This document shows positions 1-5,551 of a stretch of 6,402 nt of DNA, one piece after another. Below the pieces are notes generated by a model. That model had not been told where the DNA came from. It made no database searches and saw nothing but the letters and a program-made list of their open reading frames with translations. The stretch is from an uncultured Fusobacterium sp. Its GTDB lineage: Bacteria > Fusobacteriota > Fusobacteriia > Fusobacteriales > Fusobacteriaceae. Numbering within the stretch: the first letter of the stretch is position 1; each line of letters starts with the position of its first letter. The stretch is taken from positions 1 through 6,402 of the forward strand of contig UQXM01000103.1 in assembly GCA_900545035.1 (NCBI GenBank). The letters are read 5' to 3'. The position numbers and the translations under genes were made by a program.

Positions 1-10
1 GTACACCCTA

Positions 11-709
11 TCAGTGCATTTTTCTGGGAAATGTATTTAGGGATAAGGATGATACAGAAAAAATTACAAAGTTTGGCATAGAAGCAAAAAGAGATACAGA
101 TATTATTACTCCTGTGAAAATTAATATAAAAGTTACCCCAAGAATTAAAACAGTTCTCTTTACATAATCTTTAAAAGTTTTGGGAGAAATATCGATTTCA
201 ATAAAACCTCTGCTTAATATTTTTATAGTTTTTTCTTCTGTTCTCAATTTTTCTTCAAAAAGTTTTTCAAGAAAAGCTACAGGTTTCAGGCTTAACATTG
301 GAATTGAAATATAACTGCTGTCTCCTGTTTTCAAAAGAGCTGACTGAGGATAAATAAATATAAAAAAATCAGGGGCGGAAGAATATTTTTTCAGCTGATA
401 AAAAGAGATGTTTATTGATTTAAACCAATGTCTTATAACTAATTCTGTATCTGTAAGCTCCATTTTAAAAAATATACGGTCTATACCACACCCACAGCAA
501 AGCATAAAAACAATTCCTCCAATAAATGCAGGAATATTTCCCTCTGCCAGTATTTTTATTTCTGCATAAAAAATAAATAATGCAAAAATGAAACCTGCCA
601 GAGATAATATTCTTTGCCATAAAGGAAATTTTAAACAATAATTTCCGTTTCTGTTTTTTTCACATTTTTTATAAGAAAAAATCTCTTTTATATTATTTTC
701 CGTATTCAT
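11..709 (-). CDS. membrane protein with probable bacterial PH-like domain
   Basis: This 232-residue protein has no name I recognise. A charged N-terminus (about 1-28) is followed by two hydrophobic helices (about 33-54 and 58-76). A soluble segment follows (about 82-155), beginning MELTDTELVIRHWF, whose beta-rich pattern and position after a helix pair resemble bacterial PH-like (bPH) membrane proteins. A third helix lies at about 186-210. The frame also opens at 772, but I chose 709 because a GGAGG site lies 6 bases upstream and the predicted -10 box at 744-749 falls inside the longer version. The PH assignment rests on pattern only. It is transcribed divergently from the cluster starting at 912. 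The last ~15 residues look unlike a normal tail, and a shift in the A6 run at 58-63 would give a hydrophobic extension that stays open to the window edge. The in-frame end is nevertheless a tandem TGA-TAG stop. Confidence 0.75.
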   Translation of the reverse strand: MNTENNIKEIFSYKKCEKNRNGNYCLKFPLWQRILSLAGFIFALFIFYAEIKILAEGNIPAFIGGIVFMLCCGCGIDRIFFKMELTDTELVIRHWFKSINISFYQLKKYSSAPDFFIFIYPQSALLKTGDSSYISIPMLSLKPVAFLEKLFEEKLRTEEKTIKILSRGFIEIDISPKTFKDYVKRTVLILGVTFILIFTGVIISVSLFASMPNFVIFSVSSLSLNTFPRKMH

Positions 710-715
710 AATTTT

Positions 716-720
716 CCTCC
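716..720 (-). promoter_or_regulatory. ribosome-binding site deciding the start at 709
   Basis: On the minus strand GGAGG lies 6 bases before the ATG at 709. No comparable site precedes the upstream in-frame ATG at 772, so 709 is the likely start. Confidence 0.85.
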
Positions 721-743
721 GAAAATCAGCTGTATTTGAAAAT

Positions 744-772
744 ATAATAGCATTTAAAATCATTTTTTTCAA
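744..772 (-). promoter_or_regulatory. sigma-70-type promoter with extended -10 for the PH-like gene
   Basis: On the minus strand TTGAAA (772-767) is separated by 17 bases from TATTAT (749-744). A TG one base before the -10 gives an extended -10 element. Transcription would begin near 737, leaving a leader of about 28 bases that holds the ribosome-binding site. This is a match to consensus by eye; in such AT-rich DNA chance matches occur, but both boxes, the spacing and the TG all agree. Confidence 0.6.
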
Positions 773-819
773 TAAAATTTGTAATAATTTTAAAGTTGTC
801 TGCTTTTATCAAAAAAAAC

Positions 820-848
820 TTGAAATTTGAAAAAAGATAGGGTATATT
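820..848 (+). promoter_or_regulatory. sigma-70-type promoter for the 912-3282 cluster
   Basis: TTGAAA (820-825) is followed after 17 bases by TATATT (843-848), each matching consensus at five of six positions. An overlapping alternative is TTGAAA (827-832), 16 bases, then TAAAAT (849-854). Transcription would start near 855-860, with a leader of about 50 bases before the ATG at 912. The promoter is divergent from the one at 744-772, with about 50 bases between the two -35 boxes. Confidence 0.55.
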
Positions 849-875
849 TAAAATAAATCAAAGATATTACAAAAA

Positions 876-899
876 TAATTTTTAAAAATTACTGTAATT
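876..899 (+). repeat. two overlapping AT-rich palindromes in the leader
   Basis: Positions 876-891 form a perfect 16-base palindrome (TAATTTTTAAAAATTA). Positions 887-899 form a second one, AATTAC and GTAATT around a single central T. They lie between the predicted transcription start and the ribosome-binding site of the 912 gene, where an operator could sit. In a region this AT-rich they may equally be chance, and no regulator is recognised. Confidence 0.3.
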
Positions 900-911
900 G
901 GAGGGAAAACT

Positions 912-1370
912 ATGGAAAAAGAACTGAAAAAGACAACACCTCGTTTTGATAAATTTATTTTGGGAGTTGATCTTGTAGTCGGCATTTTGGGAATAGTTTT
1001 GACATTTATAACTGATATAGAAATTTATCGGCCTTTAAGACTTCTCAGCATAATAATTTATCTGGTATATTGGTACAGAGATAAAAATTATAAATCCAAA
1101 TATCTTTTTATGTATACCGGAAGCTTAATGGGAACTGCTTTGATTTTATGTCTTATTGCAGCTTTTAGTACTGCAATTCTTTTTGATGCGATATACGGAG
1201 AATTTTTACTTATGATTTTTCTTCTTATATTTATTGCAATAGTTTTTCCGATTGTTGATTCTTATTTATATCAAAAATTTAAAATAATGTCCTATACTAA
1301 TGAAGAATTAAAAAAACAAAATAACAGTATCAGAGAATACGAAGAAATAAAACAGGAAGAAAACAAATAA
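912..1370 (+). CDS. four-helix membrane protein of unknown function, paralog 1
   Basis: I do not recognise a family for this 152-residue protein. It has a short polar N-terminus, then hydrophobic stretches at about 16-34, 41-55, 64-92 and 97-118, and a charged Lys/Glu-rich tail (about 120-152) that is probably cytoplasmic. Helix 2 ends in YWYRDKNYKSKY and helix 4 in DSYLYQKFKIMSY; both motifs recur in the next gene, which makes the two tandem paralogs. The start is well supported by GGAGGG about 6 bases before the ATG. It is the first gene of a same-strand cluster continuing with genes at 1395, 1833 and 2176, separated by 24 to 36 bases and with no terminator between them. The paralogy is seen directly; the membrane location is inferred from hydrophobicity. 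Confidence 0.8.
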   Translation: MEKELKKTTPRFDKFILGVDLVVGILGIVLTFITDIEIYRPLRLLSIIIYLVYWYRDKNYKSKYLFMYTGSLMGTALILCLIAAFSTAILFDAIYGEFLLMIFLLIFIAIVFPIVDSYLYQKFKIMSYTNEELKKQNNSIREYEEIKQEENK

Positions 1371-1394
1371 TTTTATATACAATGGAGGGATTTT

Positions 1395-1796
1395 ATGGAA
1401 AAAAATTATGGTACATTTGATAACTTTATACTTGGATGGGGAATATTCTTCAGTCTTGTAAACGGAATGTTTCTTCTTTCAGACTCTGCAAATGACAGCA
1501 TGTCAGTTGTTATTAAAATTTCAAAATGCCTGTTACTTATTTGGTATTGGAGTAAAGATGAAGATTACAAAGGAAATTATCTTGCTTTTTTTATCTTGGC
1601 GGTTCTGGGATACGAGTTTGCAATGGCATTTTTATTACTTGCAAGTGCTACATCACTTGACGGAATAATTGCTATGGGAGTGATGATATTAGTTATAAAT
1701 CCTTTTGCTCACTCTTATTTATATCAGCTGTTTAAAATAAACTCATATAATGAGCAGGAAAGAAAAAGAAGAGATGCCGAAAATGCAGAAAATTAA
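1395..1796 (+). CDS. four-helix membrane protein of unknown function, paralog 2
   Basis: This 133-residue protein has no recognised family and is clearly related to the gene just upstream. Shared blocks include FDNFILG near residue 8 (FDKFILG in the neighbour), IWYWSKDEDYKGNY at 49-62 (VYWYRDKNYKSKY) and SYLYQLFKINSY at 107-118 (SYLYQKFKIMSY). Hydrophobic segments lie at about 11-28, 36-52, 62-84 and 89-107, and a charged tail rich in Glu, Arg and Asn follows. The conserved aromatic and charged stretch after helix 2 probably forms a loop. A GGAGGG site precedes the ATG with good spacing, 24 bases after the previous stop. The pair probably arose by local duplication, and the divergence suggests it is old. 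The two could form a hetero-oligomer, but nothing in the sequence proves it. Confidence 0.8.
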   Translation: MEKNYGTFDNFILGWGIFFSLVNGMFLLSDSANDSMSVVIKISKCLLLIWYWSKDEDYKGNYLAFFILAVLGYEFAMAFLLLASATSLDGIIAMGVMILVINPFAHSYLYQLFKINSYNEQERKRRDAENAEN

Positions 1797-1820
1797 TATA
1801 AATAAAAAATTTAACAAACA

Positions 1821-1825
1821 GGGAG
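1821..1825 (+). promoter_or_regulatory. ribosome-binding site deciding the start at 1833
   Basis: GGGAG ends one base before an in-frame ATG at 1827, which is too close, and 7 bases before a second in-frame ATG at 1833, which is ideal. Translation should therefore start at 1833. Confidence 0.75.
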
Positions 1826-1832
1826 AATGTTT

Positions 1833-2144
1833 ATGGAATTATTAATAATTTTTGCAGTATTAATGTTTATCTATGTAATGAAAAGAAAAAACATGAGAGA
1901 GGAAGGAAAAGTATACACAGGAAAAATAGTTGATATTAAAGCTGTTACAAGATATTATATAATTGAAGCTGAAATAGACGGAGAAATAAAAACCTTGAAA
2001 TCTTTGGAAGGATGTCCTATTATTTATTCAAAAAAAAATTATATAGGAAAGAAAACAAAAATATATTATAATAAAAAAAATCCTGAAAGATGCAGTTTGG
2101 TTTATAACACTGCATGGGAATTGAAAGACCATTTAGAAGATTAA
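1833..2144 (+). CDS. small single-helix DUF3592-like membrane protein
   Basis: This protein of 103 residues has an N-terminal hydrophobic helix (about 2-16) followed by basic residues (KRKN), which predicts one membrane anchor with the rest in the cytoplasm. The soluble part (about 25-92) looks like a small beta-sheet domain: GKVYTGKIVDIKAV, then a YYIIEAEIDGE strand pair, then IGKKTKIYYNKKNPERCSL. The closing pattern of Gly, basic residues, a strand ending in YY, and Asn-Pro is characteristic of DUF3592-type proteins, whose function is unknown. The match is by motif memory only. The start two codons upstream (1827) is less likely because of ribosome-binding-site spacing. It sits 36 bases after paralog 2 and 31 bases before the oxidoreductase, so it is probably co-transcribed with both. 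Confidence 0.7.
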   Translation: MELLIIFAVLMFIYVMKRKNMREEGKVYTGKIVDIKAVTRYYIIEAEIDGEIKTLKSLEGCPIIYSKKNYIGKKTKIYYNKKNPERCSLVYNTAWELKDHLED

Positions 2145-2175
2145 AATTAATTGTGAAAATGCAGGAGAAAAACAG

Positions 2176-3282
2176 ATGATAAAAATAGGAATAGCAGGAA
2201 TCGGAGCGATAGCAGAGGAGTATATCAAGCTTATTGTTTCGGAAAAAATAAAAAATTGTAAGATTACAGCATTTTCAAGCAGAAATAAAGAACATATGAA
2301 TGAAATATGTGAAAAATATAATCTGAAAAATGTAAATATTTTTACAGAATATGAAAAAATGCTTGAAAGCGGACTTATTGATATGGTAATGATATGTACT
2401 CCGCATTTTTTACATCCTGAAATGGCTGTAAAAGCTGTGAAAGCAGGAGTTCATCCTCTTATTGAAAAACCTGTGGGAGTATTTTCTGATGAAGTGAAAA
2501 ATCTTTTAAATGTATTGAAAGAAAATCCTCAGATAAAAAGCGGTGTATTATATTGCAGAAGAGCAAGTAAAGCTTTCAATAAAATTCATGAAATTATTTC
2601 AGAAGGAAAAATCGGAGATATAAAAAGAGCAAATTGGATTATAACAAATCTTTATCGTACACAGGCTTACCATAATTCTAAAGCATGGAGAGGAAGTTAT
2701 AAAGGAGAAGGGGGAGGACTTCTTATGACACAAGCTTCTCATCAATTAGATTTATTGATGTGGTTGTGTCCTGTGCCAAAAAAAGTTTATGGTTTCTGCT
2801 ATTACGGAATGGAAAGAGATATTCAGGTTGAGAATGATGTAACGATACATATGGAATTTGAAAACGGAGGAACAGGACAATTTATTGCTTCTTCAAGAGA
2901 GTTTCCCGGAACAAACAGACTTGAAATAATCGGAAATAAGGGACAGATTATATTAAATAATGATTCTGAACTTATTTACAGAGAACTTGAACAGGATGAA
3001 AAAATTTATGCTGAAAATACAACAGAATTTTTTGGAAAAATAAATTACAAAGAAGAAACAATATATTTTGATGATGCAGATAATTCTGTTCAGCAGACAG
3101 CTATTGTAAATAATTTTATAGAGAGCCTTGAAAACGGAATAAAAATTTTGTGTCCTGTGGAGGAAGCTCTGAAATCACTTTACATTATTAATGCAGCTTA
3201 TCTTTCTTCATGGGAAAAGAGAGGAATTGGGCTGCCTCTTGATACAAAATTATTCAGAAAAAAACTGGAAGAGCGTTTTTAA
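2176..3282 (+). CDS. Gfo/Idh/MocA-family NAD(P)-dependent oxidoreductase
   Basis: This 368-residue protein is a full-length member of the Gfo/Idh/MocA family, cytoplasmic dehydrogenases that oxidise or reduce sugars, inositols and related compounds with NAD(P). The N-terminal Rossmann fold shows the dinucleotide loop GIAGIGAIA (5-13), then ICTPHFLH (73-80) and the family hallmark EKP (97-99). The C-terminal domain carries GEGGGLLMTQASHQLDLLMW (177-196) with the likely catalytic His189 and Asp192, and the late motif LSSWEKRGIGLPLD (343-356) typical of the family. The substrate cannot be read from sequence, and no sugar transporter or kinase lies beside it. AGGAG precedes the ATG by about 8 bases. 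It closes the cluster begun at 912, an unexpected partner for small membrane proteins, and its stop codon lies inside a terminator loop. Confidence 0.93.
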   Translation: MIKIGIAGIGAIAEEYIKLIVSEKIKNCKITAFSSRNKEHMNEICEKYNLKNVNIFTEYEKMLESGLIDMVMICTPHFLHPEMAVKAVKAGVHPLIEKPVGVFSDEVKNLLNVLKENPQIKSGVLYCRRASKAFNKIHEIISEGKIGDIKRANWIITNLYRTQAYHNSKAWRGSYKGEGGGLLMTQASHQLDLLMWLCPVPKKVYGFCYYGMERDIQVENDVTIHMEFENGGTGQFIASSREFPGTNRLEIIGNKGQIILNNDSELIYRELEQDEKIYAENTTEFFGKINYKEETIYFDDADNSVQQTAIVNNFIESLENGIKILCPVEEALKSLYIINAAYLSSWEKRGIGLPLDTKLFRKKLEERF

Positions 3283-3300
3283 GCTCTTCTTTTTTGTTTT
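3267..3300 (+). terminator. rho-independent terminator overlapping the oxidoreductase stop codon
   Basis: GAAGAGC (3268-3274) pairs perfectly with GCTCTTC (3283-3289) across an 8-base loop that contains the TAA stop (3280-3282). A T-rich tail follows (3290-3300, interrupted by one G). It should end the 912-3282 transcript. The tail also supplies part of the candidate -35 box of the next promoter. Confidence 0.8.
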
Positions 3301-3326
3301 ACTATTTTTTCTCCCTGTGATAAAAT
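3298..3326 (+). promoter_or_regulatory. extended -10 promoter for the HD-HAD/xth unit
   Basis: TTTACT (3298-3303) is separated by 17 bases from TAAAAT (3321-3326), with TG one base before the -10 (3318-3319). Transcription would start near 3333 and give a leader of about 25 bases containing GGGAGGG (3344-3350) before the ATG at 3358. The position directly after a terminator supports a new transcription unit. Confidence 0.6.
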
Positions 3327-3357
3327 TATAGTAGCTGAAAATTGGGAGGGAAGTTTA

Positions 3358-4758
3358 ATGGACAGATTAAAAAAACAGCTTGATTTTATAATAGAAATCG
3401 ATAAACTTAAAGGAATACTTCGTCAAAGTCTTGTTCTTGACGGAGCAAGAAGAGAAAACGATACGGAACACAGCTGGCATATGGCAATGTGTGCTGTAAT
3501 TTTGAAAGAATATTACAAAGAAGAAGTGGATATGTTAAAAGTTATAAAAATGATACTTATTCACGATATTGTAGAAATACTTGCAGGAGATACTCCAGCT
3601 TATGGGACATTTTCTCCCGAAGAGAAAAGAGCAAACGAAATGAAAGCAGCAGAAAAAACTTTTGGTATTCTTCCTGAAAATCAGAGAGATGAATTTATGA
3701 AACTGTGGCTTGAATTTGAATATATGGAAACTAAAGATTCAAAATTTGCCAACGCCTGTGACAGATTTCAGGGATTTATACAAAATGTAACTTCCGATGC
3801 TCACACTTGGAGAAAATTCCATGTCACAAAATCAAAACTGATGAATCGTATGCGTCCTATTTTTAATTTTATTCCGGAAGTGTATTACGGATATATTCAA
3901 GGGTATATGAAAGAATATTTGGATAACGGAGTTGTAACAGATGACAAATGTGTCAAACTTATTGCCTGTGATTTGGACGGAACATTTTTAGACGGGACTC
4001 CCGCTTCTGTAAAGAAGAATGTTCCTGAAATAAATGTAAAGGTGATAAATGAGCTTTCAGAAAAAGGAATAGTATTTGTTCCTGCTTCGGGAAGAGATTT
4101 ACCGAGCATAAAAGAAATGCTTTCCGTAATTAAAAATATAGAATATTATTCATGTTTTAACGGAGCAAGAATTTTTAAAGGGGACGAGCTTATTTATTCC
4201 GAAAAAATGGACAGGGAGATGTGTCTTGATATTCTGAAAAAAGCTGTTGAATTAAGACTTAATTACAGCGGAACAGCAGGATATGATGTGTGTTTTACAA
4301 AAATGGATAAAGAATATTTTGGAGAGGCGGAAAGAGAAGATACAAAATATATTTTCCATTCAAATGAAAATTTTGATAACACAATAGCTTTTGATTTTGA
4401 AAAAATGGTATTTTTTGGAGATGAAGAGAAATTTAAGATATTGAGAGATTACATTGAAGAAAAGTATTCTGATAAGGTAAATATTTTCAGTGCGGGAGAT
4501 AATGTTATAGATGTTGTAAGCAAAAAATGTTCTAAAGGAAATTCTTTGAGAATTATAGCTGACCATATGGGAATAGCCACAGATGAAATAATGGCATTCG
4601 GGGACAATGAAAATGATCTTTCTATGCTTACAACTGTAGGATATCCTGTTGCTATGGCAAACGGAAAGGATTTTGTAAAGGAACTTATAAAAACTCATAC
4701 GGAAAAAGGAAACAACGACGGAGGAGTTGGACTTTTCTTGGAGAAATTTTTTCAATAA
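3358..4758 (+). CDS. fusion of HD-domain phosphohydrolase and Cof-type HAD phosphatase
   Basis: This 466-residue cytoplasmic protein has two complete enzyme domains. Residues 1-190 form an HD domain of the HDDC2/YfbR type (HD_3 family), whose known members remove phosphate from deoxynucleoside monophosphates. Its metal ligands are visible as H38 in TEHSWH, H69-D70 in LIHDIVE and D134 in NACDRF. Residues 198-466 form a HAD type IIB (Cof-like) phosphatase with all four motifs: DLDGT (D205 nucleophile, D207), S244 in PASGR, K393 in SKGNSL, and D416/D420 in GDNENDLSM. Cof-like enzymes act on sugar phosphates, flavin or pyridoxal phosphates, so the substrate is open. The linker has no in-frame ATG with a ribosome-binding site, so this looks like a true fusion rather than two genes. 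GGGAGGG precedes the start. xth follows after 36 bases without a terminator, which suggests co-transcription and a nucleotide-housekeeping role. Confidence 0.92.
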   Translation: MDRLKKQLDFIIEIDKLKGILRQSLVLDGARRENDTEHSWHMAMCAVILKEYYKEEVDMLKVIKMILIHDIVEILAGDTPAYGTFSPEEKRANEMKAAEKTFGILPENQRDEFMKLWLEFEYMETKDSKFANACDRFQGFIQNVTSDAHTWRKFHVTKSKLMNRMRPIFNFIPEVYYGYIQGYMKEYLDNGVVTDDKCVKLIACDLDGTFLDGTPASVKKNVPEINVKVINELSEKGIVFVPASGRDLPSIKEMLSVIKNIEYYSCFNGARIFKGDELIYSEKMDREMCLDILKKAVELRLNYSGTAGYDVCFTKMDKEYFGEAEREDTKYIFHSNENFDNTIAFDFEKMVFFGDEEKFKILRDYIEEKYSDKVNIFSAGDNVIDVVSKKCSKGNSLRIIADHMGIATDEIMAFGDNENDLSMLTTVGYPVAMANGKDFVKELIKTHTEKGNNDGGVGLFLEKFFQ

Positions 4759-4794
4759 AAAAATATAAATAAAAAATATGATTTAGGAGGATCA

Positions 4795-5547
4795 ATGAAA
4801 TTTATTTTGTGGAATGTTAATGGTATAAGAGCTTGTCTTACAAAGGGGTTTATGGATTTTTTCAATAATATTGATGCAGATATTTTCTGCCTGCAGGAAA
4901 CAAAAGTTCAAGCCGGACAAGTTGAGCTTGAGCTGAACGGATATCATCAGTATTGGAATTATGCTGAAAAGAAAGGATATTCTGGAACAGCAATTTTTAC
5001 AAAAAAAGAGCCTCTTTCTGTAAGTTATGGACTTGGAATAGAGGAACACGACAAAGAGGGAAGAGTTATCACTCTTGAATTTGAAGATTTTTACTTTATC
5101 ACAGTATATACTCCAAATTCTAAATCAGAGCTGGAAAGACTTGATTACAGAATGGTGTGGGAAGATGAATTCAGAAATTATATGAAAAAACTGGAAGAAA
5201 AAAAGTCTGTTGTTGTTTGTGGAGATTTGAATGTGGCACATAAAGAGATAGATTTAAAAAATCCTAAACCAAACAGAGGAAATGCCGGATTTACAGATGA
5301 AGAGAGAGCAAAATTTACAGAGCTTATGAATGCCGGATTTATCGACACATTCCGTTATTTCTATCCTGAACAGGAAGGAATTTATTCGTGGTGGTCTTAC
5401 AGATTTAAAGCCAGAGAAAAAAATGCAGGGTGGAGAATAGATTATTTCTTAACATCAGGAGCAATGAAAGACAGACTTGTTTCAGCAAAAATCCATACAG
5501 AGATATTGGGGTCTGACCACTGTCCTGTTGAGCTTGTAATAAAATAA
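4795..5547 (+). CDS. xth: exodeoxyribonuclease III (AP endonuclease)
   Basis: At 250 residues this is a full-length exodeoxyribonuclease III of the ExoA/XthA class in the endonuclease-exonuclease-phosphatase fold. It cuts DNA at abasic sites and trims 3' blocking groups during base-excision repair. All active-site motifs are present: N7 in LWNVNGIRA, E35 in LQETK, Y105 in VYTPNS, D144 and N146 in GDLNVAH, D216 in WRIDYF, and the D241-H242 pair in GSDHCPV. The conserved region NRGNAGFTDEER (160-171) is typical of the bacterial enzymes. AGGAGG lies only 4 bases before the ATG, slightly close but strong. The gene is probably read from the promoter at 3298 along with the HD-HAD fusion, and ends in a hairpin terminator. 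Its stop is 4 bases from the stop of the convergent recombinase. Confidence 0.96.
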   Translation: MKFILWNVNGIRACLTKGFMDFFNNIDADIFCLQETKVQAGQVELELNGYHQYWNYAEKKGYSGTAIFTKKEPLSVSYGLGIEEHDKEGRVITLEFEDFYFITVYTPNSKSELERLDYRMVWEDEFRNYMKKLEEKKSVVVCGDLNVAHKEIDLKNPKPNRGNAGFTDEERAKFTELMNAGFIDTFRYFYPEQEGIYSWWSYRFKAREKNAGWRIDYFLTSGAMKDRLVSAKIHTEILGSDHCPVELVIK

Positions 5548-5551
5548 TATT

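Noticed and set aside
710..772. N-terminal extension of the PH-like protein to the ATG at 772
   Set aside because: There is no ribosome-binding site before 772, and the predicted -10 and transcription start lie inside this stretch.
3489..3677. 62-codon plus-strand open frame inside the HD domain
   Set aside because: It lies out of frame within a gene whose catalytic motifs are all intact, and its Cys/Arg/Ser-rich product looks like a shadow.
3897..4109. 70-codon minus-strand open frame at the HD-HAD junction
   Set aside because: It is antisense to coding sequence that includes the DLDGT motif and has no support of its own.
4360..4755. 131-codon minus-strand open frame opposite the HAD domain
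   Set aside because: It is antisense to a fully conserved phosphatase domain. Its length reflects the AT-rich codon pattern and it has no ribosome-binding site or recognisable domain.
4759..4794. Possible separate promoter for xth
   Set aside because: The gap is only 36 bases of A/T-rich sequence with no -35 and -10 pair at proper spacing. Co-transcription with the upstream gene is simpler.
4792..5049. 85-codon minus-strand open frame opposite the start of xth
   Set aside because: It is antisense to the conserved N-terminal motifs of exonuclease III, and its Cys/Ile-rich translation has no domain.
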